From Stutzerimonas stutzeri (GTDB taxonomy: Bacteria; Pseudomonadota; Gammaproteobacteria; Pseudomonadales; Pseudomonadaceae), in contig NZ_JYHV01000010.1 of assembly GCF_000952685.1 (NCBI RefSeq), positions 1-64,000 on the forward strand: a DNA stretch of 64,000 nucleotides, written 5' to 3'. Shown here piece after piece: positions 36,502-46,287 of the stretch. How positions within the stretch are numbered: the first letter of the stretch is position 1; every line of letters begins with the position of its first letter. The translations under genes were made by a program, and so were the position numbers. The notes beneath the pieces are model-generated. The model had not been told where the DNA came from, did not search any database, and saw only the letters and a list, made by a program, of their open reading frames with translations.

Positions 36502-37590
36502 TCACCTGCGAACCAGCAGCACGCCTGACTCCATGTGGTGCGTGTAGGGGAACTGATCAAACAGCGCGCAGCGCTCGATGCGGTGGGTGTCGTGCAGCTG
36601 GGCAATATTCGCCGCGAGGGTTTCCGGGTTACAGGAAATATAGAGGATGCGCTCGAAGCGGCGGGTCAGTTCGCAAGTGTCCGGATCCATGCCGGCGCGG
36701 GGCGGGTCGACGAAGACGCTGCCGAAGTTGTAGCTCTTCAGTTGGATGCCGGCCAGGCGGCGGAACGGGCGCACTTCGTTCAGCGCTTGGGTCAGCTCTT
36801 CAGCGGACAGGCGTACCAGGCTCACGTTGTCGACGCCGTTGTCGTCGAGGTTGGCCAGGGCAGCATTAACCGAGGATTTGCTGATCTCGGTTGCGAGTAC
36901 CTTGGGCACACGCGTTGCCAACGGCAGCGTGAAGTTACCGTTACCGCAATAGAGCTCGAGTAGGTCGTCGTCTCGTTCGCCAAGCACGTCGTAGGCCCAG
37001 TTCAGCATCTTCTGGCACACGTCGCCGTTGGGCTGGGTAAAGGCGCCTTCGGGTTGCCGGTAGCTGAAGGTGCGGCCGGCAACGGTCAGCTGCTCGGTGA
37101 CATAGTCGCGGCCGATGACGATGCGCTTGCCCTTGGAGCGGCCGACGATGCTGGTGCCCAGGGCAGCGGCCAGCTGCTCGGCTTCGGCCTGCCAGGCGTC
37201 GTCCAACGGCCTATGGTAGGCGAGGGTGATCAGCGCATCGCCGGAAAGCGTGGTGAGGAACTCGACCTGGAACAGCTTGAAGCTCAGGGTCTCGCTGGCT
37301 TTCCAGGCGGCTTTGAGCTGCGGCATCAGCTCATTGATGCGACGGCTGGCGATGGGGAACTCGTCGATCAGAATGGGCGTGTGCTTGTCGCCCTGCTCGA
37401 ACATTGCGTAGTGACGCTGGCCGTCCTCACGCCACAGGCGAAATTCGGTGCGCAGCCGATAGTGTTCACGTGGCGAGTCGAAGACTTCCGGGGCGGGTGC
37501 GTCGAAGGGCGCCAGCAGCTCAACCAGCCGTGCGGCTTTCTCGGCGAGTTGGGCATCGTAGGTGGCGGGGTCGAATTGCGGAGCGCTCAT
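36502..37590 (-). CDS. trmA: tRNA (uracil-5-)-methyltransferase
   Basis: TrmA makes the T54 ribothymidine of tRNA using SAM. The 362-residue product has the SAM loop [16 protein letters not shown], the motif [10 protein letters not shown], and the catalytic Cys in [14 protein letters not shown] (about residues 319-332). The general-base Glu lies in the final MESGVLL segment. Its length is that of E. coli TrmA. Confidence 0.97.
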   Translation of the reverse strand: MSAPQFDPATYDAQLAEKAARLVELLAPFDAPAPEVFDSPREHYRLRTEFRLWREDGQRHYAMFEQGDKHTPILIDEFPIASRRINELMPQLKAAWKASETLSFKLFQVEFLTTLSGDALITLAYHRPLDDAWQAEAEQLAAALGTSIVGRSKGKRIVIGRDYVTEQLTVAGRTFSYRQPEGAFTQPNGDVCQKMLNWAYDVLGERDDDLLELYCGNGNFTLPLATRVPKVLATEISKSSVNAALANLDDNGVDNVSLVRLSAEELTQALNEVRPFRRLAGIQLKSYNFGSVFVDPPRAGMDPDTCELTRRFERILYISCNPETLAANIAQLHDTHRIERCALFDQFPYTHHMESGVLLVRR

Positions 37591-37617
37591 GAAGACTCTT
37601 GGGAAAATTGAATGAAT

Positions 37618-37663
37618 CGTAGGGTGGATCGGGGCGCGCAGCTGACGCTTTACCCATCCACCG
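37618..37663. repeat. Dispersed GTAGGGTGGA palindromic element, short copy
   Basis: CGTAGGGTGGAT at 37618-37629 faces CCATCCACCG at 37654-37663. The ends match those of the array at 53.6 kb. It lies between convergently spaced minus-strand genes trmA and the NCS2 permease. Confidence 0.7.
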
Positions 37664-37713
37664 TTACCGCACGGCAGGTGAATGATGAAAGCATCATCGT
37701 GCCCATGGCGCTA

Positions 37714-39009
37714 TCAGCCGGCAAACCAGCCCAGCTTGATCACGAACAGGATCGAGAGGATCCACATCGCCGGGCTCAGCTCACGCCAGCGGCCGGCGAG
37801 CAGCTTGATCGCAGTCCAGGCAATGAAGCCGAAGGCGATGCCGTTGGCGATGGAGAAGGTCAGCGGCATGGCCAGCGCGGCGATGGCCACCGGGGCGGCG
37901 ACGGTAAGGTCTTCCCAATCGATGTTGGCGAGGCTGCTCATCATCAGCACGGCGACGAACAGCAGCGCCGGTGCTGTGGCGTAGGCGGGCACGGCACCAG
38001 CCAGCGGGGCGAAGAACAGGCTGAGCAAGAACAGCAGGGCGACCACGCAGGCGGTCAGCCCGGTGCGGCCACCAGCGCTGATGCCAGCGGCCGATTCGAT
38101 GTAGCTGGTGGTGGTCGAGGTGCCGAGCGCGGCGCCTGCCATCGTCGCGGTGCTGTCGGCCAGCAACGCACGGCCGAGGCGCGGCATGCGACCGTCCTTG
38201 TCCAACAGGTTGGCTTTCTGCGCCACCCCGATGAGGGTGCCGGAGGTGTCGAACAGGTCGACGAAAAGGAAGGCGAAGATGACGCTGAGCAGGCCGATGT
38301 CCAGCGCGCCCGCGATATCCAGCTGCAGCAGGGTCGGCATCAGCGATGGCGGCATTGAGACAACGCCGTTGAGTTCGGAGAGGCCAAGGACGATCGACAG
38401 GGCGGTGACTGCCAGAATGCCGATCATCACAGCGCCGGTCACCTTGCGGTAAGCCAGCGCGGCGATGAGGAAGAAGCCCAGGCAGGCCAGCAACGGGCCG
38501 CCGGCGGTCAGGTCGCCGAGGCCCACGAGCGTGGCCGGGTTATCGACGACAATTCCGGCATTCTTCAGCGCGATGATCGCCAGGAACAGGCCGATACCGG
38601 CCGCGATACCGGAACGCAACGCCAGCGGGATGCTGTGGATGATCCATTCGCGGATCTTGAAGATCGACAGCAGGAAGAAGATCGCACCCGAGAGGAACAC
38701 CGCGCCCAGCGCCGTCTGCCAGGTGTAGCCCATGGTCAGCACCACGGTGTAGGTGAAGAAGGCGTTCAAGCCCATGCCCGGTGCCAGGGCGATCGGGTAG
38801 TTGGCGACCAGGCCCATGATGGCCGAGCCGATAGCGGCGGCCAGGCAGGTGGCGACGAACACCGCGCCGTGATCCATGCCGGTTTCGGCGAGGATGCTCG
38901 GGTTGACGAAGAGGATGTAGGCCATCGTCAGGAAGGTGGTGAGACCGGCGAGGATCTCGGTGCGCAGCGTGGTGTTGTGCGCCTTGAGTTGGAACAGCTT
39001 CTCCAGCAT
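37714..39009 (-). CDS. NCS2 family purine permease (AzgA/GhxP/AdeP-like)
   Basis: The 431-residue transporter has 13-14 membrane helices. It begins MLEKLFQLKAHNTTLRTEIL and contains NPSILAETGMDHGAVFVATC, ALAPGMGLNAFF and GTSTTTSYIESAAGISAGGR, all characteristic of the adenine/guanine/hypoxanthine branch. It imports purine bases with protons (family knowledge). GAGGA lies six bases before the ATG at 39009; the longer frame to 39075 is not conserved-looking. Confidence 0.93.
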   Translation of the reverse strand: MLEKLFQLKAHNTTLRTEILAGLTTFLTMAYILFVNPSILAETGMDHGAVFVATCLAAAIGSAIMGLVANYPIALAPGMGLNAFFTYTVVLTMGYTWQTALGAVFLSGAIFFLLSIFKIREWIIHSIPLALRSGIAAGIGLFLAIIALKNAGIVVDNPATLVGLGDLTAGGPLLACLGFFLIAALAYRKVTGAVMIGILAVTALSIVLGLSELNGVVSMPPSLMPTLLQLDIAGALDIGLLSVIFAFLFVDLFDTSGTLIGVAQKANLLDKDGRMPRLGRALLADSTATMAGAALGTSTTTSYIESAAGISAGGRTGLTACVVALLFLLSLFFAPLAGAVPAYATAPALLFVAVLMMSSLANIDWEDLTVAAPVAIAALAMPLTFSIANGIAFGFIAWTAIKLLAGRWRELSPAMWILSILFVIKLGWFAG

Positions 39010-39311
39010 GGTCAATCCTCGTGTGTGCCGGTCAGGGGTTGGCGGTTGGTCTGCCTGCCTCTCTGGGCAGTTCATTCGCTATAGCAAAGCCTATCGAGGC
39101 CTTGCCCGCAAAAGCCGCGCATCTTACACCGGCCCTGCATCGGGTTGAATTTTCCGTTGCGTGACTGGTGGGTTCCGGCTGATCGGCTGCTGCGCTATGG
39201 TCGGCGCCATCGATACAACCCCTTCATTGAGAGCACATTGGCTGAATGAGTGAGAAAAAATGAGCGGCATGACTGTGCGAGGAAACCGATCCGCTTGCCA
39301 TAGGAATCCCT
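39010..39311. other. Divergent intergenic region, no gene seen
   Basis: This 302-base gap lies between the NCS2 permease (minus) and mocA (plus). I see no open frame longer than a few codons with a credible start and no clear operator. It must hold both promoters; none matches the consensus well enough to place. Confidence 0.5.
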
Positions 39312-39956
39312 TTGCATACGGCACTCGCCAGCAGGTCGCGGCAGGGCGGCGTTGTGCCTGATTCGACTGAGGGCGTTTGCGCCATCGTCCTGGCTGCGGG
39401 CCAGGGCAGGCGGTATCGTGAACATCGCGACGAGGACAAGTTGCTCGCGGCCAGCCGTGACGTCAGCGATGCGCCGCCAGTGCTGGCCGAGACCCTGAAC
39501 GCCCTGGCCGGAATGACCGAGCGGTTGTTGGTGGTCACCCGCGACGACAACCCTGGGCTGCTGGCCTGGCTCGAATGCCACGCTGGTAGATTCGACGCGG
39601 AAATCCTGGCAGTGCGGACCAATGGCCTTGGCCATAGCCTGGCGCAGGCGGTGGCGCACCGGTCGGCTCGTCGTGGCTGGCTAGTGGTCCTGGGCGACAT
39701 GCCCTACGTGCGGCGCGACAGCATCGCCCGCATCGTCACTGACATTCAGCCGCAACGGCTGGTGGTGCCGACCTACCAGGGTCGCCGCGGCCATCCGCGG
39801 GGGATTGGTGCCGACTATCTCCATCGCTTGCTCGCGCTGGAGGGTGATCGAGGCGCGCAGGAGCTGTTCGCAAGCGCCGCGGTGGAAGAGATCGAACTGA
39901 ACGATCCGGGCGTGCTGCAGGACATCGATCGCCCGGAAGACCGCCGTCACCGTTGA
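39312..39956 (+). CDS. mocA: Molybdenum cofactor cytidylyltransferase-like NTP transferase
   Basis: The 214-residue protein has the nucleotidyltransferase loop IVLAAGQGRRYREHRDEDKL (about residues 25-44), VVLGDMPYV and TYQGRRGHPRGIG with the RGHP motif, as in MocA. MocA converts the molybdenum cofactor to its CTP form, needed by xanthine-oxidase-family enzymes. The start is uncertain: TTG at 39312 has an AGGAA site, and GTG at 39354 is the alternative. It precedes the hydroxylase genes and probably matures their cofactor. Confidence 0.85.
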   Translation: MHTALASRSRQGGVVPDSTEGVCAIVLAAGQGRRYREHRDEDKLLAASRDVSDAPPVLAETLNALAGMTERLLVVTRDDNPGLLAWLECHAGRFDAEILAVRTNGLGHSLAQAVAHRSARRGWLVVLGDMPYVRRDSIARIVTDIQPQRLVVPTYQGRRGHPRGIGADYLHRLLALEGDRGAQELFASAAVEEIELNDPGVLQDIDRPEDRRHR

Positions 39957-40188
39957 ATTTTTCCCATGATCCGCCCGGCGGGCCAAGTGAGATCCCGTCG
40001 GTCATGAATGCCCGCGCGGTGCTTGGCTCTTCCGGGCTTCGCCGCCCTCCGCCCGCCACCCCGGCTGAACATTCTTTCGCCTGTGGCAGTCGTACCCCCT
40101 AGACGCACGGACAGCGCACCCAATGCCTGAGGTCTTCGGCAAACCTGCACAGAACAGGTGCCGGACGGCCCCCAAACGTGAGGCTGCC

Positions 40189-40722
40189 ATGAGCGAAACA
40201 TCTTCTCCCGCAGGTGGGATCGCCGCCTGCCCGATCACCCTTGAGTTGAACGGCCAGACCCGCCAGGTCGAGGTATATCCCTGGACCACATTGCTCGATC
40301 TGCTGCGCGAACAGCTGCATCTGACCGGCACCAAGAAAGGCTGCGACCACGGCCAATGCGGCGCCTGTACGGTGTTGCTCAACGGCAAGCGGATCAACAG
40401 CTGCCTGACCCTCGCAGTGATGCACGACGGTGCCGAGTTGACCACCATCGAAGGCCTGGCCCAAGGCGAGGTGCTGCATCCGATGCAAGCCGCCTTCGTC
40501 AGCCATGACGCCTTTCAGTGTGGTTATTGCACGCCCGGACAGATTTGCTCGGCGGTCGGGTTGGTGGCTGAAGGCCACGCACAGACCCGCGATGAGCTGC
40601 GCGAGCAAATGAGCGGCAACCTCTGTCGCTGCGGTGCCTATCCGAACATTCTCGCGGCGATCGAAGAGGCTATGCCACAGACCCGCGATCGCCTCACGGC
40701 TGTGCGGGAGGTGAAGCCTTGA
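40189..40722 (+). CDS. Molybdenum hydroxylase, 2Fe-2S subunit (PaoA/YagT-like)
   Basis: The 177-residue product has the plant-type ferredoxin cluster [12 protein letters not shown] followed by a fourth Cys (NSCLTL). A second helical cluster motif CGYCTPGQ...CRCGAYPNI follows. These are the two [2Fe-2S] sites that carry electrons from molybdenum to FAD. No Tat signal is present, unlike E. coli PaoA, so this enzyme should be cytoplasmic. ATG at 40189 with GAGG upstream. It overlaps the next gene. Confidence 0.92.
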   Translation: MSETSSPAGGIAACPITLELNGQTRQVEVYPWTTLLDLLREQLHLTGTKKGCDHGQCGACTVLLNGKRINSCLTLAVMHDGAELTTIEGLAQGEVLHPMQAAFVSHDAFQCGYCTPGQICSAVGLVAEGHAQTRDELREQMSGNLCRCGAYPNILAAIEEAMPQTRDRLTAVREVKP

Positions 40723-41705
40723 ATCCGTTCAGCTACGCACGTCCGGTTGCCATCGATGAAGCGATCGGCCTGTTCCGGCCGAACAGTCGTTACATTGCCG
40801 GCGGGACCAATCTGCTCGACCTGATGAAGGAAAACGTCACCCGTCCGGAGCAACTGATCGACATTACCCGGCTGCCGATGACGGATGTCGAGGAGACGGC
40901 TGAGGGCGGGCTGCGCATCGGTGCGCTGGTCAGCAATGCTGATCTGGCCTGGCATCCGCTGGTGCAGCAACGCTACCCGCTGCTGTCCCAGGCGATTCTC
41001 GCCGGCGCTTCGCCACAGCTGCGCAATATGGCCAGCACCGGCGGTAACCTATTGCAGCGCACCCGTTGCTACTACTTCTACGACAGCACCACACCGTGCA
41101 ACAAGCGCGAGCCTGGCAGCGGCTGCTCGGCGCGCGATGGGCTCAATCGCATCCATGCGATTCTCGGTCACAGTCAGGCGTGCATCGCGGTGCATCCGTC
41201 CGATATGTGCGTGGCCCTCGCCGCTCTGGAGGCGGTGGTGCAGGTACAGGGCCCACAAGGCGAGCGCCGTATCGCTTTTGCCGACTTCCATCGACTACCG
41301 GGTGACACGCCAGACCGCGACAACACACTGGTCGATGGCGAGCTGATCACCGCGGTCGAGCTGCCGGCGCAGGGTTTCTCTGCCCACAGCAGCTACCTCA
41401 AGCTGCGTGATCGCGCTTCCTATGCGTTCGCCCTGGTGTCGGTGGCAGCGGCGCTGGAGATGGATGGTGCCGGCATTCGCAACGCCCGCATCGCCATGGG
41501 CGGCGTAGCGCACAAACCTTGGCGCAAGGCCGAAGCGGAGGCGGCGCTGATTGGCAAGGGGCCCGGCGAGGCCGCCTTCACAGCTGCGGCGGGCATCCTC
41601 CTCGAGGGTGCCAGCGGCTTCGAACACAACGCCTTCAAGATCGAACTGGGCCGGCGCGCCATCGTGCGTGCCCTGAGCGATGCCGCCAAAGGAGACGCCC
41701 GATGA
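40719..41705 (+). CDS. Molybdenum hydroxylase, FAD subunit (PaoB/YagS-like)
   Basis: The 328-residue FAD-binding subunit carries [15 protein letters not shown] (FAD pyrophosphate site, about 25-39) and [13 protein letters not shown]. An insert with Cys117, Cys127 and Cys136 plus Cys155 matches the extra [4Fe-4S] cluster of PaoB. The TTG start at 40719 overlaps the previous TGA. It accepts electrons from the 2Fe-2S subunit; the final acceptor is unknown. Confidence 0.92.
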   Translation: MNPFSYARPVAIDEAIGLFRPNSRYIAGGTNLLDLMKENVTRPEQLIDITRLPMTDVEETAEGGLRIGALVSNADLAWHPLVQQRYPLLSQAILAGASPQLRNMASTGGNLLQRTRCYYFYDSTTPCNKREPGSGCSARDGLNRIHAILGHSQACIAVHPSDMCVALAALEAVVQVQGPQGERRIAFADFHRLPGDTPDRDNTLVDGELITAVELPAQGFSAHSSYLKLRDRASYAFALVSVAAALEMDGAGIRNARIAMGGVAHKPWRKAEAEAALIGKGPGEAAFTAAAGILLEGASGFEHNAFKIELGRRAIVRALSDAAKGDAR

Positions 41706-43906
41706 AACCAGCCACTTCTCCCTTCGGCCAGCCCATCGATCGAGTCGACGGCCCGCCCAAGGTGACCGGCCAGGCGCAATACGCCGCCGAATTCCATCTG
41801 CCCGGTTTGCTCTACGGCAGCGTGGTCAACAGCAGCATCGCGCGCGGACGCATCGTCTCCATCGATGCCAGCGCAGCCGAGGCGGTGCCCGGCGTCAAGC
41901 TGGTGCTGACTCACCAGAACCGGCCACCGATCGCCAGTTACGACGAGCCGTACGAAGACGACGATGCCGCCGAGGGCTCGCCGTTCCGGCCGCTGTATAA
42001 CGATCACATCCTCTACAGCGGCCAGCCGATCGCGCTGGTGGTCGCGGAAAATCTCGAACTGGCCCGTTATGCCGGCAGCCTGGTGCGGGTGGAGTACGAG
42101 CAAGAGCCGCATCGGACCGATCTGCTCAGCGAACTGGACACCATGCACAAGGCACCGGCCGAGCTACCGCCGGTCCGCGGCGACGTGGATGCCGCCCTGC
42201 GCGGCGCCATGCTCAGGCTCGATCTCAAATACAGCACGCCGGTCGAGCACCACAACCCGATGGAGCCGCACGCATCCACCGTCCACTATTTCCCGGAAGG
42301 CAACCTGGAGATCCATGACAAGACGCAGGGCGTGCAGAATTGCATGCGCTATCTCGAAGACGTGTTCGGCATGAAAGGCCGGATTCGGGTGCTGTCGCCT
42401 TTCGTTGGCGGTGCCTTCGGTTCCGGGCTGCGCCCGCAATATCAGCTGACGCTCGCGGTGATGGCGGCGCTGAAACTGCAGCGCTCGGTGCGCGTTGTGC
42501 TCAAGCGCCAGCAGATGTTCACCTTTGGCTATCGACCGCGCACCCTGCAGCGCATCTCCATCGGCGCTGCACCCAACGGGCAGTTGGAGGCCCTGACCCA
42601 TCAGGCGATCGGTCAGACGTCGAGCTTCGAGGATTTCACCGAGCATGAGGTCGAGTGGTCCGGGATGCTCTATCAGTGTCCCAATGTGCGGCTGGATTAC
42701 CAGCTGGTGCCGCTGGACGTCTACACCCCGCTGGACATGCGCGCGCCGGGCGCGACCATCGGCGTCTACGCACTGGAATGCGCGATGGATGAGCTGGCCT
42801 ATGCCGCCGCCGTCGATCCGCTGGCGCTGCGCCTGACCAACTATGCCGAGCGCAACGGCAACGAGGGCAAGCCGTACTCCAGCAAGGCGCTGCGCCAGTG
42901 CTACGAGCAGGGCGCCGAACGTTTCGGTTGGTCACGTCGCTCCATGGAGCCGCGCAGTATGCGCGACGGCAATCAACTGATCGGCTGGGGCATGGCCACC
43001 GGCGTTTGGGAGGCGATGCAGATGCCGGCCAGCGCCAAGGCCTGCATGGAGCCCGATGGTCGGTTGGTGGTCAGCAGCGCCACGGCTGACATCGGCACCG
43101 GTACCTATACGGTGATGACCCAGATCGCGGCGGCGGCCATGGGGCTGCCGCTGGAGCGTGTCGAGTTCCGCCTGGGGGATTCCAACTTTTCCCAGGCGCC
43201 GCTGGAAGGCGGATCGGCGACCGTGTCCTCGGTCGGCAGCGCCGTGCAGCAGGCCTGCGAAGGGTTGCGTCAGAAGATACTGGACGCGGCTCAGCAGTCG
43301 CCGGTATCGCCATTTACCGGGGCCAAGCTCGACGACGTTGAGTTTGTCGAAGGCCAGATGCGGCTGAAGGCCACGCCCGCCCACAGCGTAGAGGTCGAGC
43401 AGATCGCTGCCGTCAGTGGCGTGCTCGAGGCCGAGGCGAGCGTCAAGCCCGGAGAGGAGCGCAACGCCTATTCCACCGCCACGCACTCGGCGGTATTCAT
43501 CGAAGTACGGGTTGATGAGAACCTGGGTACGGTCAAGGTCAGCCGGGCGGTGAGCGCCGTGGCCGCCGGGCGGGTAGTCAATCCCAAGACCGCCGGCAAC
43601 CAGATCGTCGGTGGGGTGGTGTGGGGCATCGGCCAGACCCTGCATGAGGAAACCATGATTGACCACGCATTAGGTCGTTACATGAACCACAACCTGTCCG
43701 AATATCACGTCCCGGTGAATGCCGATATCGGTGAGATCGACGTGATTTTCGTCGAGGAGAAGGACGAAATCGTCAACGCGCTCGGCTCCAAAGGCGTCGG
43801 CGAGATTGGCATCGTCGGTGTCGCTGCAGCGGTCGCCAACGCGATCTATCACGCCACTGGCAAGCGGGTGCGGGATTTGCCAATCACCATGGATAAGCTG
43901 TTGTAA
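41702..43906 (+). CDS. Molybdenum hydroxylase, molybdopterin-binding subunit (PaoC/YagR-like)
   Basis: The 734-residue catalytic subunit of an aldehyde or N-heterocycle oxidoreductase starts [20 protein letters not shown]. It has the cofactor motif [15 protein letters not shown], and near the end [19 protein letters not shown], where Glu701 is the expected catalytic base. ATG at 41702 overlaps the FAD-subunit stop by ATGA. The closest known set is E. coli paoABC, which oxidises aldehydes; the substrate here is not proven. Confidence 0.93.
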   Translation: MKPATSPFGQPIDRVDGPPKVTGQAQYAAEFHLPGLLYGSVVNSSIARGRIVSIDASAAEAVPGVKLVLTHQNRPPIASYDEPYEDDDAAEGSPFRPLYNDHILYSGQPIALVVAENLELARYAGSLVRVEYEQEPHRTDLLSELDTMHKAPAELPPVRGDVDAALRGAMLRLDLKYSTPVEHHNPMEPHASTVHYFPEGNLEIHDKTQGVQNCMRYLEDVFGMKGRIRVLSPFVGGAFGSGLRPQYQLTLAVMAALKLQRSVRVVLKRQQMFTFGYRPRTLQRISIGAAPNGQLEALTHQAIGQTSSFEDFTEHEVEWSGMLYQCPNVRLDYQLVPLDVYTPLDMRAPGATIGVYALECAMDELAYAAAVDPLALRLTNYAERNGNEGKPYSSKALRQCYEQGAERFGWSRRSMEPRSMRDGNQLIGWGMATGVWEAMQMPASAKACMEPDGRLVVSSATADIGTGTYTVMTQIAAAAMGLPLERVEFRLGDSNFSQAPLEGGSATVSSVGSAVQQACEGLRQKILDAAQQSPVSPFTGAKLDDVEFVEGQMRLKATPAHSVEVEQIAAVSGVLEAEASVKPGEERNAYSTATHSAVFIEVRVDENLGTVKVSRAVSAVAAGRVVNPKTAGNQIVGGVVWGIGQTLHEETMIDHALGRYMNHNLSEYHVPVNADIGEIDVIFVEEKDEIVNALGSKGVGEIGIVGVAAAVANAIYHATGKRVRDLPITMDKLL

Positions 43907-43936
43907 AAGGCGGGGCGGCGGAAGGCTTCGCCGTTT

Positions 43937-43972
43937 TCCACCCTACGGTTGGGCATCAGTATGTAGGGTGGA
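43937..43972. repeat. Dispersed GTAGGGTGGA palindromic element, inverted copy
   Basis: TCCACCCTAC at 43937-43946 faces GTAGGGTGGA at 43963-43972, a 10-bp inverted repeat in the opposite order to the 53.6-kb array. It lies in the convergent gap between the hydroxylase genes and the MFS gene and may form a hairpin in both transcripts. Confidence 0.7.
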
Positions 43973-44060
43973 CCGGGCGGCGCTCCGCTTCAGCCCCCAG
44001 CGAAGTCCAAGCTCTAAAAACGGGCGCGAGGGGGGTACGTTATTCCGCCTTGTTTCGACG

Positions 44061-45287
44061 TTAATCCAGATCGCGGTGCAACTGGTCGCGGTTGGCCAAG
44101 GTTGGGAAGAGTTTCATCCAGGTGCCGGTGATGATCAGCGTGCCGACCCCGCCGATCACTACAGCTGGCACCGTGCCGAACCAGTGTGCGGTCAGGCCGG
44201 ATTCGAATTCGCCGAGCTGATTCGACGCGCCGATGAACAGTCCATTGACCGCGCTGACCCGGCCGCGCATGGCGTCCGGCGTTTCCAGCTGCACGAAGGC
44301 GCCGCGTATCACCATGCTGATCATGTCCGCCGCGCCGAGTACCACCAGCACGCCGAGCGACAACCAAAACGAGGTCGATAGGCCGAAGGCGATGGTCGCC
44401 AGGCCGAATACCCCGACGGCGGCGAACATCACCCGACCGACCTGCCGGTTGATTGGGTATCGCGCCAACCAGAACGACATCAGCAGTGCGCCCACCGCTG
44501 GCGCCGAGCGCAGCAGCCCGAGGCCCCAAGGCCCGGTGAGCAGGATGTCCTTGGCGAACACCGGCAGCAGCGCCGTGGCACCACCGAGCAGCACGGCGAA
44601 CATGTCCAGCGAAATGGCACCGAAGATGTCCGGCCGGCTGCGGATGAAGCGCATGCCGGCGAGCAGGTTGTCCATCGCCGGGCCGGTCTGTTTCGGTGGG
44701 GCCGGGCGTTTCGGCAGGCTCAGCATCAGGCTGCAGGCCAGAGCGAAGAGGAGTGCCACCGGGCCATACACCCACAAGGGGCCGATGGCAAAGAGCAACC
44801 CGCCAAGCGCCGGGGCGACGATGGTCGCTGTCTGCATGGCCGAAGACGAGGCGGCGACCGCCGCCGGAAACAGCTGCGTCGGCACCAGACTCGGCAGTAA
44901 CGCCTGGGTAGCAGGACCTTCGAAGGCTCGCGCGGTGCCCAGCAGGAAAGCGAGCACGAAGATCATTTCCCGCGTCACCCCGAGCCCCCCGGCACCGAGC
45001 ACCAGCGACAGGGCGATCAGGCCTTGCAATCCTTGGCACAACGCGGCGACCCGGCGGCGATCGAAGCGATCGGCGACATGCCCGGTCCAGAGGATGAACA
45101 ACAGACGCGGAAAGAACTCGGCCAACCCCACCAGGCCGAGATCCAGCACGCTGCCGGTCAGTTCGTACATGTGCCAACCGATGGCCACCGCCAACATCTG
45201 AAAGCCGCTGGCGGTGAATACGCGCGCAAACCAGAACTTGATGAAGGGGCGTTGGTGGCGCAGCAGGAGTTTGGCGTGGGTCGACAT
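44061..45287 (-). CDS. MFS transporter (EntS/MFS_3-like)
   Basis: The 408-residue product has about 12 membrane helices. It carries the loop GHVADRFDRRRV after helix 2 and conserved segments VAIGWHMYELTGSVLDLGLV and ETPDAMRGRVSAVNGLFIGA, typical of the EntS-type branch. Members export siderophores or macrolides, but no siderophore genes are nearby, so the substrate is open. A second long frame over the same bases is out of phase and not conserved. Confidence 0.87.
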   Translation of the reverse strand: MSTHAKLLLRHQRPFIKFWFARVFTASGFQMLAVAIGWHMYELTGSVLDLGLVGLAEFFPRLLFILWTGHVADRFDRRRVAALCQGLQGLIALSLVLGAGGLGVTREMIFVLAFLLGTARAFEGPATQALLPSLVPTQLFPAAVAASSSAMQTATIVAPALGGLLFAIGPLWVYGPVALLFALACSLMLSLPKRPAPPKQTGPAMDNLLAGMRFIRSRPDIFGAISLDMFAVLLGGATALLPVFAKDILLTGPWGLGLLRSAPAVGALLMSFWLARYPINRQVGRVMFAAVGVFGLATIAFGLSTSFWLSLGVLVVLGAADMISMVIRGAFVQLETPDAMRGRVSAVNGLFIGASNQLGEFESGLTAHWFGTVPAVVIGGVGTLIITGTWMKLFPTLANRDQLHRDLD

Positions 45288-45448
45288 CAGACAAGCGCAA
45301 GAACGGCAGGGCCGGGCAGATTAGCACGCAGCCAATGCACGCGAGGCTCGCGTTTGACGGTGGCGTTCGTTGTTCGCACCGGTTCGATCATTGCTGCTAC
45401 CGGCCCAGCCTACGCAATGATCGGCGTCTGAGCTGTCTTGCGCACCAT

Positions 45449-45853
45449 TCAGCTGTCACCCGATGCGTGGGGCAGGACACCACGTTCGTCGAACACTGCC
45501 TTGGCCGTCATCATGCCGTTGAGCGCCGCAGGGAAGCCGGCATAGACGGCCATCTGAATGATCACCTCGACCACCTGCTGCGGCGTGCAGCCGACGTTCA
45601 GCGCGCCGTGGATATGTACCGCCAACTGCGGCTGGCAATGCCCGAGTGCGGTCAGCGCCGCCACCGTAGCAAGCTCGCGTTGCGGCAGGTCGAGGCCGGG
45701 GCGCTGGTAGATGTCGCCGAAGGGAAACTCGATGACGTAACGGGCCAGGTCCGGGGCGATGACTTGCAGGCTGTCAATGACCTTGCGGCCAGCCTCGCCG
45801 TCGATCTGTTGGAGCTTGGCCAGGCCTTCGGTGTAGCGGGTCGATGCAGACAT
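45449..45853 (-). CDS. Carboxymuconolactone decarboxylase family protein
   Basis: The 134-residue helical protein has the CMD core [20 protein letters not shown] and [20 protein letters not shown]. The redox CxxC of AhpD-type members is absent, so it is closer to gamma-carboxymuconolactone decarboxylase-like proteins. GAGGA lies seven bases before the ATG at 45853. It is downstream of a MerR regulator in the same direction, which probably controls it. Confidence 0.85.
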   Translation of the reverse strand: MSASTRYTEGLAKLQQIDGEAGRKVIDSLQVIAPDLARYVIEFPFGDIYQRPGLDLPQRELATVAALTALGHCQPQLAVHIHGALNVGCTPQQVVEVIIQMAVYAGFPAALNGMMTAKAVFDERGVLPHASGDS

Positions 45854-45909
45854 GGAGCGTTCCTCTCGATTGGGTAGAGGAAAGCCTGCGGGTTGGAGCG
45901 GACTCCAGG

Positions 45910-46287
45910 TCAAGCCATTGTTTGCTGGCGATACAGTTCGATCTTCGCCTGCAGTGCATCGAGGTGCTCGCGGTCGCGCTCAAGGCGTGCCTGCAGCCTG
46001 GCGGCGTGCGCTTCGAGCAGGACCTGGCGCGCGGCGAGCGTCGCCTCTCCCTGTTCGCGCAAATCGGCATAGCGGGTGATGTCCTCCAGCGCCATGCCCG
46101 TTTCCTTCAACCGAAGGATGAACGCGACCCACTCCAGGTCACGCGGACCATAGACACGAAAGCCGCTGGCGTCCCGCGCGACCTGGCGCAGAAGGCCAAT
46201 CTTCTCGTAATAGCGCAGGGTATCGGCGGACAGCCCGGTGCGTGCGGCGAACTGCTGGATGCTCAGCCTGGCCGGTGCTTCGCTCAC
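45910..46287 (-). CDS. MerR family transcriptional regulator
   Basis: The 125-residue regulator has the MerR helix-turn-helix ([20 protein letters not shown], about residues 8-27) and then [22 protein letters not shown]-terminal dimerisation coiled coil follows. It lacks the Cys ligands of metal-sensing members, which suggests a redox or small-molecule signal. The GTG start at 46287 overlaps the rlmG stop by GTGA. Confidence 0.87.
   Translation of the reverse strand: MSEAPARLSIQQFAARTGLSADTLRYYEKIGLLRQVARDASGFRVYGPRDLEWVAFILRLKETGMALEDITRYADLREQGEATLAARQVLLEAHAARLQARLERDREHLDALQAKIELYRQQTMA

Noticed and set aside
44014-45327. 437-codon minus-strand frame overlapping the MFS gene in another phase
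   Set aside because: It lacks membrane helices and is rich in Arg, Pro and Ala; the 408-codon frame encodes a proper 12-helix transporter.
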